This document shows positions 11,836-22,463 of a DNA stretch of 64,000 bases, piece after piece. Each line of letters opens with the position of its first letter. Within the stretch, counting starts at the first letter, position 1. The position numbers and the translations under genes were made by a program. Source of the stretch: Kalmusia sp. IMI 367209. Lineage: Eukaryota; Ascomycota; Dothideomycetes; Pleosporales; Didymosphaeriaceae. The stretch covers positions 248,001 to 312,000 of the forward strand of contig JAPEUQ010000001.1 in assembly GCA_027946365.1 (NCBI GenBank). Reading direction: 5' to 3'. Below the pieces are notes generated by a model, which was not told where the DNA came from, ran no database searches, and saw only the letters and a list, made by a program, of their open reading frames with translations.

Positions 11836-12692
11836 GAGAACACTGCTTGGTCTATTCAAGTGACACCCATTGTTGGTGGTATCTCAGTGGCCATAAGACT
11901 ACCGAAGCATTGGTCTTCGTACAATATTATTCGATAAGAGGGGGTGTTTTCGGGTATGTTGGTACCTCGAAAGAAACGGTATCCTACTAATAACAGATAT
12001 ATAGGAGTACCTCATGCATCCTTCTCAAATCCCAATTCTCGCCAGCAAAAGCCCCGACAAAGCGTTGAGATTCCAATGCTCATATGGTACGGATAGGGTG
12101 TCGCGCAGTGGTATATCTTCCACTTTCTTGGTACATAGCTTTCGTTGGGTGTTTACAACTGATCTTATTCCTAAAATGTAGGTGACTCGTGGTTCATAAA
12201 TAATGCAATCGAATCTGTCAAATGTGAAACAAAGACACTTCTTTGGATGCCAGCGTCCGCTGTGGTTGGCTTCGTTACACCTTATATGCTATTACTGTCA
12301 AGGTCCTCTGCCCAGTGGGAGTACACTTAGCCTACCAAAAAGCCTACCTTTGTAGGTTAGCCTATTGTTGCTGAAGCAACAAGTGACTCAAGTCTTGGTC
12401 AGTAGCTCCGGAGCATAGCTCCCAACTCCGCAGCACAGAGCGCAATGTTATACGCGTAACGTGTACGTACAATGCACGGATTCGCGTAATGCGCACCCTA
12501 CCGGTAACACCCTGATAGCTTGGCACAGCCAGGCAGCTCCTGCCGTCGCCTAACTCTCAGAGACGGTATTCTACTAGTTTACAATCTTTCTTCTCGAATA
12601 TCATGCGCGTGGCCAGTCGGCGTCTGGATATCAACACCAACCTTTGGCTTTCATTACCAATCTGATGACAGACGCCTCGAACAATCGTCAGA
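11836..12692. other. Intergenic, 850 bases, with small hairpins
   Basis: No gene was found. Around 12330-12395 there are two adjacent short inverted repeats: CCTAC/GTAGG around a 4-base loop, and TTGTTGC TGAA GCAACAA. They may be remnants of a small mobile element or chance palindromes in the OPT promoter. Confidence 0.35.
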
Positions 12693-14947
12693 ATGTCGAG
12701 CTCTCCACAGATGAACCCGACAGAGCCAGAGCGAAGGCTTTCGTTCACGAGAGATGCACTTACACTCAGAGCAGTTGCTTGTGGAATAGTTCTCGGCTCT
12801 GCTGTGTGCTTCGCCAACATGTGCTTCGGCTTGCAAGCGGGTATTGTCAACGCCATGCCGATGCAAAGCGCTCTTCTAGGATATGCTTTATTTAGAACAT
12901 TTCAGTATCGTCTCTCCATCTCATTGTCACCAAGAGAGACTACGGTAATCGAGATAGTTGCCGAAGCTATGGGTCTGGCGCCGTTCACGTCAGGCTTCAC
13001 AGCATTCATTCCTGCATTGGAGTTTCTCACCAATACAAGTGAGGGGGGACCAGTGACATTGGGTATAGGCAAGCTCATCCTTTGGTCACTTGCTACATGT
13101 GCGCTAGGTGTTGTAGTAGCCGCGCCATTTAGGCGACTCTTCATCCTTCGAGAGCGACTTCGGTTTCCATCTGCAACAGCTACGGGCACCCTGATCGGGC
13201 TATTGTTCGGAGAAGAAGCCATCATTACCCGTGCGGGTGACGGATGTACACACAAACGGAGATCAAGTCAGGCAGTGGATGAATCACCGGCTGAGTCTCC
13301 GTCTGCGGAGACGAACATCAATGCTCTTCACTTAAACGCATCCTCTTTCCGCGCTTCGGGTCCGGACCTTGTGGTAGAAGAGGTTGACGTTGCACTAAAG
13401 GTCCTCCTCGCTTCCCTGGCGAGCTCTTCAGCGTTCGTGAGTTGCTCTGTGTCTATTGATAATCGCGCATTAACTGAATCTATGTCAGAGTTTACTTGCC
13501 TTTTTCCTGCCCGTTCTCCACAATCTACCGATCTTCGGACTACCCGCTGCGCGGCAGTGGCTTTGGTCGTTCGATCTATCCCCGGCGTATTTCGGCTACG
13601 GCATCATAATCGGTCCAAGCACCAATGCATACACCTTCATAGGGGCAGTCATAGGATGGGCGATCTTGTCGCCTGTTGCAAAAAATCGTGGCTGGGCACC
13701 AGGGCCAGTCGAAGATTGGGACAAAGGCTCTCGTGGGTGGATACTGTGGGTGGGCATAGGACTTATTCTAGGTGATTCCCTCATTGGATTAGGTTGGTTC
13801 ATTTTCAAGCCTTCTATTACACAGGCATGGCACAAAATGAAGCCGAAGATGTGTCAACGACGTCCTCATGAAGAGGTAATGTCTCAGGAACCCTTACTCG
13901 GCGAGCATTCAGAGCCACACGGATCAGCTCGAGCTTCAGGCCAGACGGATGACTATCACTTGCCCAAGTCGGCACAGATCACCTCGTCACTAGTCGTCTT
14001 GAGCGCCATACCTCTCGTTCTTCTCTGTCTCCTGGCTCTTCTGGTAGCATTCAGAAGATTTGTTGCACCTTTTGCAACTCTCGTTGCCATCGTACTAATC
14101 ATTCCTGCGGGGTTCATCTCGATGCGGTCACTCGGGGAAACGGATAACGGAGCTTCAATATCAATAGGTAGGCCATGGTTTTCTCGTCTTCTATCCATGG
14201 CTATGATTTTGATGCTGATCTTTTCATGTATAGGCAGGGTAGCGCAGCTGATTGGTGGTTTGCTCGTGCCAAGCTCACGGCCTGAATACATGTCCGCAAA
14301 TCTTCTTCTCGGTGGCCTCGTTGAGTCTGGAACATCCCAAGCGTCCCAGCACATGGGTGGCCAGAAGACTGCTTAAATGACAGAAATGGCCCCCCGGTCT
14401 GTATTCTATGGTCAAATGATTGGAACGTTTGTCGGGACTTTGGTTGCAACCCTAGCCTATCGTATATACACCACCGCCAGGGAGTTCCCAAGCAAAGAAT
14501 TCGAGGTCCCAGATGCTCACGTATGGCTTGCCGCTACTCGTCTTATCCATCAGCAGGGTCTACCAGATAAAGCTATGGAATTCACGATCGCAGCTTTCGT
14601 AGTTGGCGCGGGGTTGAGTGCGTTGAGGATCACAGGACGTCCTTATTGGTGGGCATTCTTGGTACCGTCTGGTATAGCAATGGCAATCGGTAAGCTACTA
14701 ACTTTGATTTTCTTCGTTACGTGTTCATTGTAAGCCGTCGACCTAACGTGGTGTAGGGATGTACATCGTGCCTGCAATTACCCTATCTCGAGCGTTTGGA
14801 AGCCTCATTCTTTTGGTTTGTCGCGATCGATATGGAGTCAAATACTTCATGCTTCTCTGTTGTGCGACAGGCCTAATACTAGGGCAGGGGCTATTTAGCA
14901 TCGTTGCACTCTCTGCGGATGCCATACGCGGACCACGTAACAAGTAA
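12693..14947 (+). pseudogene. OPT-family oligopeptide transporter with an in-frame stop
   Basis: Exons 12693-13436, 13489-14689 and 14757-14947 (introns of 52 and 67 bases with good splice signals) encode about 711 residues. OPT proteins are proton-coupled transporters of small peptides or metal chelates in the plasma or vacuolar membrane. Family marks include CFANMCFGLQAGIVNAMPMQ after the first helix, the block YFGYGIIIGPSTNAYTFIGA, the repeat-like SGTSQASQHMG and a terminal region GLILGQGLFSIVAL; at least ten hydrophobic helices are visible. Exactly one defect was found: TAA at 14374-14376 stands where relatives have a Tyr/Leu codon after QHMGxxKTA. The frame is intact on both sides, so this is either a young pseudogene, an assembly error or readthrough. 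The stop is not explained by C-to-T change alone. Confidence 0.75.
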
Positions 14948-15049
14948 ATCAACCCTGCTAGAATAACCACAATCTACCCTTTCATTATCATACAGATCTA
15001 TAGAATGTTGCTCATGCGTCGAGACCAGCGCGCAATTTAGTCATGTAGT

Positions 15050-15520
15050 CTATTTCTTCTCTGTCGCGGGCCTCGAGGGCCCATCCACAGCCTTTTCAAC
15101 CTGTCCGGCAATACCGTCCTTCGATGCGTCGAATTGGCTTCCAATGGCTCCATCCTAGAGGACACATTAGCTACAAATCACACACCAATACACTATCTTA
15201 ACGTGGATGCATACCTTGGAGAATGGCCCACCGATCTTTTCACCGACTTGACCAATGTTACCGTCAGGGTTGAATTGCTTTCCTACTGCACCTCCTGACG
15301 AAATGGTGGAGGGATTCTAAAAACGGCATTAGTAGAGCAACGCCAACATTTCGTTGCGAATACATACCTTGGGGTTGGTATCCTTTGCCTCACCAGCAGC
15401 CTGTGCAGCCTCCTCGACTGTGCCCTTGTCTGCCATTGTTCGTACCTGGAGAGCGACTGGTCGAAATGTAGCAGCGCTAGAAACGTTGGGTATAGAACTG
15501 CGGACGAAAGTGCGGAGCAT
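15050..15520 (-). CDS. Small conserved protein with Gly-Gln-Phe repeats, probably mitochondrial (119 aa)
   Basis: Three exons, 15368-15520, 15215-15316 and 15050-15154, with introns of 51 and 60 bases, all in phase 0. The N-terminus (MLRTFVRSSIPNVSS, rich in Arg and Ser and without acid residues) looks like a mitochondrial presequence. The mature part has an acidic helix followed by a twice-repeated motif, GGAVGKQFNPDGNIGQVGEK and DGAIGSQFDASKDGIAGQVE, each followed by a short GP linker. Such glycine-rich GKQF/GSQF repeats recur in small, uncharacterised ascomycete proteins. Function is unknown. The clean phase-0 splicing and in-frame repeat make the gene model solid. Confidence 0.75.
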
Positions 15521-15991
15521 GATGGCGGTCGAATTGGTGGATGTAGTGAAATTGACTTGGTAATGTGGGCGGTACGGTGGTTATATTATAGAAAGCAAAT
15601 AGGTAGAGATTGTGTAATATTTCTTCAACTCACTGATATTTATCTATGCTCCTCGAGTTCGATTTTCGACGTACATCATGACTGCCAATAAGGGCGGCGC
15701 TAGGGGGAAATGGGGTAGTGCATGCATGATGTCACGGCGGATCATCGATGGCCGTAGTACCTCACCAACAACATCGTAGACGAAAGAGGGGCGAGTGGAT
15801 TGAGCGCTAAGGAAACTTGCAGGCGAGTGGTTGCTTCGGCGTTCACAGCCACCGACCTGCGACGATATGAAGCTACTAAAGAGGATGCATGATCATGCTA
15901 TACCATTTACTATGTTTTCTATGACTATGCATTTCTACTAATACAAATTGGAGGAAGGAAATACATCGCTCTTCATCCAACTACCGACCAG
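15521..15991. other. Intergenic, 470 bases
   Basis: Promoter of the small repeat protein and 3' flank of the TPR relic. Nothing else was seen. Confidence 0.4.
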
Positions 15992-16729
15992 TCAGCGGCT
16001 CCAGAAGAAGACCAGATCATCACAATCCTTCTCTACCAGCTGCCCGGAAACCCGCTTATCCTCAGGTATCAGTTCCCTCCTCAAGGCCATCGCTGTTTTC
16101 GCCGAATATCTGGCATCGCCCATGTAGTAGCCAAGTCTGCGGTGCACAAAAGTGCTCTTCCACAATGTGCGCAATGCTTCGGCAGCTACCTCCCCGCATG
16201 GTGAGTAATCCCACGTCCTAAGGAAGCTTGCAGCTCTTCAAGAACAGTCATAGCATCACAATAGGCATTATACCTTCTCCATGTCTGATCCCAATATGAC
16301 TTCTCATGATTCATCCTTCCCAGCCATTACGCCCTCACCTTCTCCAACGCCTCCAAACCCTCCCGCGCAGAAACATAGCTCCCCTCCAGATATCCCACAA
16401 CAACTCTACCCAACTCCTCATTCACGGCGCTTACATCCCTCTTCGCAATTATCACCCACACGTCCCTAATAACACCAGGGAATCTCATGAGAGTCTGCTT
16501 ATTTCCTTTATAAAGCTGTGGTATTACGTCTTCTCCTAGATTCAACGCTATCTCTTCGTAAATTTTCGCAACTCTCAGTTCTGAGTCCCGGTCCTTGCAG
16601 TCACTTGGTTGTACGAATGTCATCCAGAGGAAGACTTCCATGAGGACGACTTCAAGACTGCAGATGTTGTGTTTGGGCTGACAGTCCGTCTCGGGAAAGT
16701 GGTCGCGTGAGCGCTGTCGTTCGGCCCTG
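15992..16729 (-). pseudogene. C-terminal remnant of a second TPR-type protein
   Basis: The last exon (about 15992-16219) ends DDLVFFWSR, the same tail type as the relic at 10946. It is preceded, after an intron-like gap with donor GTGAGG, by an exon up to about 16729 with helical sequence such as SELRVAKIYEEIALNLGEDV and SAVNEELGRVVVGYLEG. The acceptor TTTTTTCAACTCCAG lies at about 16730, but no acceptable upstream exon or start codon was found. The gene is therefore either truncated or has a 5' part I cannot recognise. Strand and spacing place it in the same degraded neighbourhood as the first TPR relic. Confidence 0.45.
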
Positions 16730-16865
16730 GAGTTGAAAAAAATGCACACAGGCCGAGCGCTCCTTACCGGTGCTTTACGATTGGCCTAGACCATCTGCTC
16801 ACGAATTCAAGGTGTCATATATCATAGACTGTCATCACCTATGAGAACAGCGTGAGCCCGAGCTT

Positions 16866-17543
16866 TCACTCCCTTCGACTCTCTGCCCATCCCAACACCC
16901 TAGAACAACATGTGACTTGAACTGATATCACAGTACCAATGACCACTGCTCCCGTTCCTGTCGCCTTTGCTAGTTGGCTCGCCCCGACTTTACCTCTACC
17001 CTCCAACAATGTCCCAACTCCCGTTCCTACCGCCCCTGCCACCGCCCCAAGAAGCCAGCAAAAAGGAAACGGCTTCGGTGGAAACTCTTTACTCGAATAG
17101 TTGCTCAGTCCCGTGAACGTGCCAAATCCCAGAAACAACCTTCCAGAATGGCTCGCCACCGCGCGGAAAGAAGGGAGCGCCCTGTTGGCGACTAGAGAAT
17201 AGGATAAAACTTCGACAGCGCCACCTACTGCACCGGAGAGACCACCAGCTAGTGGGACGGGGAATGAAGATGGGAGGTTGTTCCGGGTAATATCGAAGGT
17301 CCAGAAGCGTGGGGCGGCCCGGAAGATGGGAGCTAGGACGGGGACGGAGGTTGAGTGTACAAGGAGGGCAGAAATGGGGATGGTGCAGGCTCCGGCAAGG
17401 CAGCCGGTTAGCAGGTAGATTGATTGTCGGTAGAGGGGAGGTGTTGTGATCAGCTTTTGTGGATGGAAAGAAGTGTTGGTCATTGTGGGGTTGTAAGGAG
17501 ATACAGAGTTGCGGGGTGTCTTTACTGTCGTTGAGATTTGCAA
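16866..17543 (-). CDS. Hypothetical glycine-zipper membrane protein (225 aa)
   Basis: A single exon. Hydrophobic, small-residue-rich segments occur near residues 41-65 (IYLLTGCLAGACTIPISALL), 97-115 (GGLSGAVGGAVEVLSYSLV), 160-180 (WLLGAVAGAVGTGVGTLL) and 195-210 (TGAVVIGTVISVQV). The spaced glycines and alanines are those of packed transmembrane hairpins, as in small inner-mitochondrial or import-channel-like proteins, but no family motif was identified. The start could also be the ATG at MTNTSFHPQ, 20 codons in. It has a coding look throughout and no internal stop, so it is likely real. Confidence 0.55.
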   Translation of the reverse strand: MQISTTVKTPRNSVSPYNPTMTNTSFHPQKLITTPPLYRQSIYLLTGCLAGACTIPISALLVHSTSVPVLAPIFRAAPRFWTFDITRNNLPSSFPVPLAGGLSGAVGGAVEVLSYSLVANRALPSFRAVASHSGRLFLGFGTFTGLSNYSSKEFPPKPFPFCWLLGAVAGAVGTGVGTLLEGRGKVGASQLAKATGTGAVVIGTVISVQVTCCSRVLGWAESRRE

Positions 17544-17926
17544 AGTTGAAACATCGTGACGCCCCTAGAGGAATTCTTTGGAAATATTGAACCTCTCCGC
17601 TCGAAGAAAAGTGATTGCAGAGACTCCAGGGCTGTCAGTGTCTACAGCGTCCGTGCGAAATTGTGGATTGTCAGCAATGACGTCAATGTCGCTTTGTCTT
17701 GTACGTGCTGTTAGGCAACGCTCATCAAAACTGAGTAAGAGTTTCTCTTGATTAGTGGCGCCTGCAATGGAACGTGAATTTCGTGCGAAGCTTCGTGGCA
17801 TAGATATTAGACAAGATATGGGGTGCTAGTTCAGATTAGGCCCCATGCGTTGGTGATTATGGTTGTTAGAAATTTCACAATATTTGTTCAATATGTGGAA
17901 GGAGAGCTTAGGCGCTCAATTTTCAG
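17544..17926. other. Intergenic, 380 bases
   Basis: A 78-codon minus frame here has no recognisable feature. Nothing else was seen. Confidence 0.35.
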
Positions 17927-18655
17927 TTAGTCGAACTGCCTATTCCAGCCCAAGGTGCTGATCCCATTAACCAGATCTTCGCAGGTTAGCTTGAAGCCCC
18001 AGCCCTCCATGTTATACTCTACCTCGTCCTGTGCAAATTGAGGACTGCTTGGACAAAGCATATAAATGTGTTGCAGAGTAAATGACCCTAGGATACGTAA
18101 TTTAAAAATTAGACTATGTGCAAGCTTGGGTTAGACTAGCATATCATTGACTACAATCTAACAGCAGCATACCTCCCGAGCCTTGAGGACTGTTACGTAG
18201 ACGTCAACTACTGGAATACCAGTGCCCTCCATTGACCAGACCCCATCTCCATACAGCCACAATTCGAAGACTCCTCATGCCTTATGCGTTCGGATTCTCC
18301 CACACGACCTGCCCCCCATTAAATCCATCGCCCCACGTATTGACTCGCTCACGAGCTCTGTGCATAGTGTCCGCTCTATCCCCTAGAGGGTCAGCGATGT
18401 ACGCCTGGGGCTCTAAATAATCAGTATAGCCACCATTATAACCGCTATGTCGAACACGATACTTCCTATGGTTTTCACGACGAGTTTTGTGGTGGTTGCG
18501 AGGGCTATACCCAGGATCGTAAAGGCGGTTGCCACCCTCGACGTTGGTGTGAAGGAGAGTTGTGGGTTGGCGCCGGGGGCCGAGGCTGAAGCGGCACATC
18601 CTCGAGGTTGCTTGAAGAGGTTGCTATATTTGGGTGTTTTGCGTTGCTCGCTGAA
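17927..18655 (-). pseudogene. Possible broken gene with a membrane segment, family unknown
   Basis: Several coding-like stretches follow one another on the minus strand but in different frames. At about 18424-18655 there is a frame with a strongly hydrophobic helix (VFDIAVIMVAILII) that ends in a stop. Next comes a frame reading DYLEPQAYIADPLGDRADTM and NTWGDGFNGGQVVWENPNA (to 18282). Then comes a frame with GIPVVDVYVTVLKARE ending at a GTATGC donor, and finally a frame MEGWGFKLTCEDLVNGISTL closing at 17927-17929. I could not join all of them with acceptable introns, so frameshifts are likely. The parts are suggestive rather than proven; an unusual intron set is the alternative. Confidence 0.35.
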
Positions 18656-19437
18656 CTACTTTTGTGTGTTTGGGATCGTAATGAAGGTATAAGATGTGGA
18701 TTAGGTAGAAATTTTGTACATGCAAAAAAGGTGAGAAGAGTGATACCGATGGTATTAGCATTGTTGTTGTACTATCACTGATTCGGCTGTCGATATGTAA
18801 TTGCTTGACATGGCAATAATGCTGACGTATGAGTCTACTGACGTGGTCGTTGCAAACATGGATGCAGATTGTGGGGGGAAAGCGCTGTTGTGCTGTATGC
18901 ACTTGAAAGCTATCTGAGAGGGATTAGATAACAACGTTCGTGAATATATAATATATAGTTCCTGTTAGGACTCTCTCGATCGTGCTACTGTATGCCAGTC
19001 TCCAATATGATACAGACCAATAATTTCAGGACAAGGAAGCAGAGGCTCACAGGATTTGAAACCATTTTAGGGATAGTTTGCTATTTGAATTCGAAACATC
19101 AGTCATGAATTATATATAGGTTCTGTGACCTGAGCATTTCGAAGCGCGAATAGTACGAAATATCTTACGTCGTTGAATCGAGAATTTTAACGGTTTAGAT
19201 ATAATTTGTTCACCTCAATGGGTATTCAGCTCATGAAAAAAAGACAAGAATTCTTCACCAGCATGATTTAAAGTACACCAACTCCATGATTCAATGAGTA
19301 ATGATACCATCAATTTCCTATTCGAGCAGCCATCCATTACCATTACATGCGACCAGCAAGACATCCATAGACGTACCTAGCACCCAAAATCTGCTGACTG
19401 CAAATAGGACAAAGTATCTTACGCAGCAGTTTACATT
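18656..19437. other. AT-rich intergenic, 780 bases
   Basis: Low GC with many short A/T runs and no coding signature. It may be a degraded repeat or a simple intergenic spacer. Confidence 0.35.
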
Positions 19438-19989
19438 TCAACGCCGTCCCGCCCGCGGCTCCCACCTTTCCGACCGGCCTTCTCGATGCTCGGCACGCTG
19501 CCAACCAAGGCTGCTGTAATTAAACTGCTCAGAAAGCGGCCTCTCCCTTTCCCTCTCCCTCCTTCTTTCGCCCGTAATCAAATTATGTTGAGCAGTATCT
19601 CCGGATTTCAGTTGGGTTCGTCCGGGCTTACCCACAGCCACATCGTGTTGCGCAAGAGTGCTTTCTGTGTGGTGCGAGCGTTTCGGCTCACCCATCGCTG
19701 TGTCATATTGCGCCATATTTGCGGTAGTGAGTCGAGCACGATTATGTGCAGGTTCGCTCATCGCAGCGGCGTTAAAGGAGGAGTTTTTGCGAATGCGCGG
19801 AACGCGTTCGGGTTCGCTCATTGCGGCATCGTGGCGGGCGAGGTTTGCGAATGTGAGAGGGGAGCCTTGACGTCTGTCCAAATCAACGATTTGATGGGTT
19901 GTCGTGCTCGTTGGGCGTTTGGGATGGTCAGGTTCATTCATGGCGGCGTTGTGTCGGGCTAGGTTTGCGGCGGTGAGTTTTTGAGGCAT
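19438..19989 (-). CDS. Repeat protein with a reiterated NLARHxAAMxEP motif (183 aa)
   Basis: The start chosen is the ATG at 19989 (MPQKLTAANLARHNAAM), which puts the first repeat at the N-terminus; an in-frame ATG at 20151 would add 54 residues without similar sequence. Six copies of one motif can be followed: NLARHNAAMNEP, NLARHDAAMSEP, a shortened NAAAMSEP, NMAQYDTAMGEP, TLAQHDVAVGKP and TAQHNLITGE. They become more divergent towards the C-terminus, which ends in a highly basic Arg/Glu tract. Each unit is separated by 8-30 polar, charged residues. There is no signal peptide or membrane segment. The motif was not matched to a known domain. Preservation of the motif over six copies argues for a real protein. 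Confidence 0.5.
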   Translation of the reverse strand: MPQKLTAANLARHNAAMNEPDHPKRPTSTTTHQIVDLDRRQGSPLTFANLARHDAAMSEPERVPRIRKNSSFNAAAMSEPAHNRARLTTANMAQYDTAMGEPKRSHHTESTLAQHDVAVGKPGRTQLKSGDTAQHNLITGERRRERERERPLSEQFNYSSLGWQRAEHREGRSERWEPRAGRR

Positions 19990-21520
19990 TGTTCTTTGGT
20001 ATAGATCGATTTTTTGGGTGTTGACGGAGGAGTGTATGTATGTCGAGTATATTTGCTTGGAAATTGTGGAGTACGTTGCGATCTTAGAGACTCTACATTG
20101 TAAATGTCTTGTTGCCAGTTCTTCGATGAAATATTGGGAAGAGTGTGACATGGAAAGTACGCAAAGTCAGAACAATGATGTGCATGCTTCGTAGAGCATC
20201 CCCGATACAGTTGAATTATTGTGACAATAATATGAAGACGTACCACTTGCGTTCAATACCACCAGTCATTGAAGCGTAATGTGGCACGACTAGCAATGCC
20301 TATGATGATCATATCACACCTTCATCCTAGACGCAAGTCATTAAAGCACAGTGACGTTATGACGATTCCAGTCGGACTGACTTGATTATGACCTTGTAAA
20401 AACCGCTAGCAGTACCGTATACGGTACTCTGTCCCTTAGCTGGCGTCCTGTATACCGCATTCGTCTGACCTGACTGCAGAATCATTCACAGTGTCCAGAA
20501 ACTGTAACTGCGCCCCCTCCGCTGCTCTAAATTGTAGCAGCGCATCACTCTGAACAGCCCCATCGTGCACGTAGATAACCATCCTCCTCCTAAACCCTCG
20601 AATAGTACACCAAATCCTGGGAATAACAACCCCTCCTACGCCACCTACACTTCCCCCTACCACGGCTCTTGAGGCAGCTACAACTGAGTCATGGCCTGAG
20701 ACAACGGCCTCTAGCCCAAAGAAACCGCAGATTGCTACGACCTAGAGCGGCGCCCCCTACACGCAGAAGGTTGGGTGGGAATGAATAGAGTGCACGATTT
20801 CGGAAGGCTACATTTCTATTACGATGGGTGTGGATGGAACCGTGGTCTTGGCGCGAGGCGGCGTTTCCGCGGGGAGATGAGAGGTTGTGGTGGATATTGG
20901 ACGAGGGGTGGGTAGTGGTGTGGTCCCACTGTTAGTGATACGTTTGTGGGAAGCAGGTGTTTTGCGATTGTAAGTGAACAATTTCTATGAGGAACGGTCA
21001 GAGTAGATGATATCATCTAAAAGGAGGCGCCTGAATAACGCAAGAGGTGAGTATTCGGTGTCTTAAGCTGCCAAGAAGGACAAGCTTCGTAATATGTATG
21101 GTACTATTTACATCTCTGTGATTTAGTCGAAAGGAAGAATTTCTAACTTTCGGTGATTGAAGCCCTGATTTCGATGATACTGTACGAAAGTCTTGTCATC
21201 GAAAATGATAAATTCACTAGGATTAATTCTGTGCCTAGCTAGTCTCTCACGTGAAACTCCCGTATATCGGGACATACGAGTAGTGACTAGTGGAGATGAA
21301 GATAACAGCCATTATCTGTATGGCATAAACAATCAAACCTTGGCCGAAAGTTGGTCTGGGCGTGAGCACTGGTCTTTGCAAAGTGAATGTTCCGCAGGGC
21401 TAACGTCTGAAGCGATTCACAAAATCGAGATCCTTGATGAATGCCAGTCTTTCTTAGATACGATGACTATTATTTCATTGAAAGTGACTCTCTGGTATCG
21501 CGGCCGTAGCATGTATATGC
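19990..21520. other. Intergenic, 1.5 kb, no confident gene
   Basis: Weakly coding-like fragments occur on the minus strand (near 20436-20720, with a Gly/Val-rich helix; and near 20819-21016, Thr/Pro-rich) and on the plus strand (21193-21567). None has a start, splice pattern or domain strong enough to call a gene. It may contain more decayed sequence. Confidence 0.3.
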
Positions 21521-22324
21521 CGTGTTACGACGCCTTTCTCGACGGATTGGTGGGAGGCCCACTCTGAAACATCCGAATCTCCACTGGACCTAGGGCTGAG
21601 CATGTTCATGCGTACCGCCCCCGGCACCACCCAACAAAACGACCAGTGCGATTTCGCGCAGCAAAAGTCAGTGCGCGGCGCAAACGTCTGACGCAACATG
21701 TTTGTGCCAGATGCGATCCGCCTTTGTTGTATCGTAGCGGGTTGGAAGTCGCAATGGAACAAAAGATAGCCGAATCACCTTAGGCGTGCATGCTTTATGC
21801 AACTCCAAGCTCTTCGTGTGTTGCTCACCAGTGCATTATTGCTGCCGGATGCGTCGATCGCATTCGGTCTGTTCGGCCACGTTCACGACAAATACCCTTA
21901 GTCGACCTCGATGGCGACCTTGGCTTCTGTTGGCGGGACGACTCTGTTCACGTCGACTCGTGCAGCAGCTTCAAGCACCACGTCCGCATTCGTGCTACAG
22001 GCAACCTCGGCCGCCTCGCCTCGGAGACCAGAAGCCGAATCTTCGACTACCATCGCTTTGGCTATTGTCATACCACTCATCGCCCTTGTTGTCATTATAA
22101 CTGCGATAGTATTCCGTATGTATAGGAGCCGGAAAGAGCGAGAGGAAGCAGCCGCAGCGGAGGCGGCAAGGGCAAAAGCCAAGGCGATCGAGCTCGATAT
22201 TTACGACATGGAGAAGTACCGACCAGCACCTGCAGAACTTGGGGCCGCGAAGAATATACCCATTGATATTCCGATTGAGTTGGAAGCAGAGGAACCGGAC
22301 ACCAGACGATATCATGGGCTATGA
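21521..22324 (+). pseudogene. Broken single-pass membrane protein with cytoplasmic tail
   Basis: One reading frame runs through the interval. It contains STDWWEAHSETSESPLDLG, QCDFAQQKSV, then NMFVPDAIRLCCIVAGWKSQ, and finally a 137-codon open part (21911-22324) with a Ser/Thr-rich stalk, a clear transmembrane helix (IALAIVIPLIALVVIITAIVF), a basic stop-transfer MYRSRKER and an acidic tail with PIDIPIELEAEEP. This is the architecture of fungal cell-wall-sensor-like membrane proteins. The frame is interrupted by TGA at 21689-21691 and TAG at 21767-21769 and 21899-21901. Introns that avoid all three without breaking the frame were not found. The last part alone could still be translated as a short protein. 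Confidence 0.45.
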
Positions 22325-22463
22325 AGCTGTCGAGATGTGCTCTGGTAGCGCAATTACCTTCGGTGTTGGAACGCCCCGGATTTATTCTGCTTTTGTTGTT
22401 CGGTTACCACAGGAAAATTTGATGGATGGTGGGTCTTGTAATTGCGAGGTTCATGATAGCGGA

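Noticed and set aside
12330..12395. Short hairpins as a CRISPR-like or terminator structure
   Set aside because: Only two unrelated small palindromes in a eukaryotic promoter; no repeat-spacer pattern.
18447..18692. Plus-strand hydrophobic frame of 81 codons
   Set aside because: Antisense of the coding-like minus-strand segments; no start context or homologous pattern.
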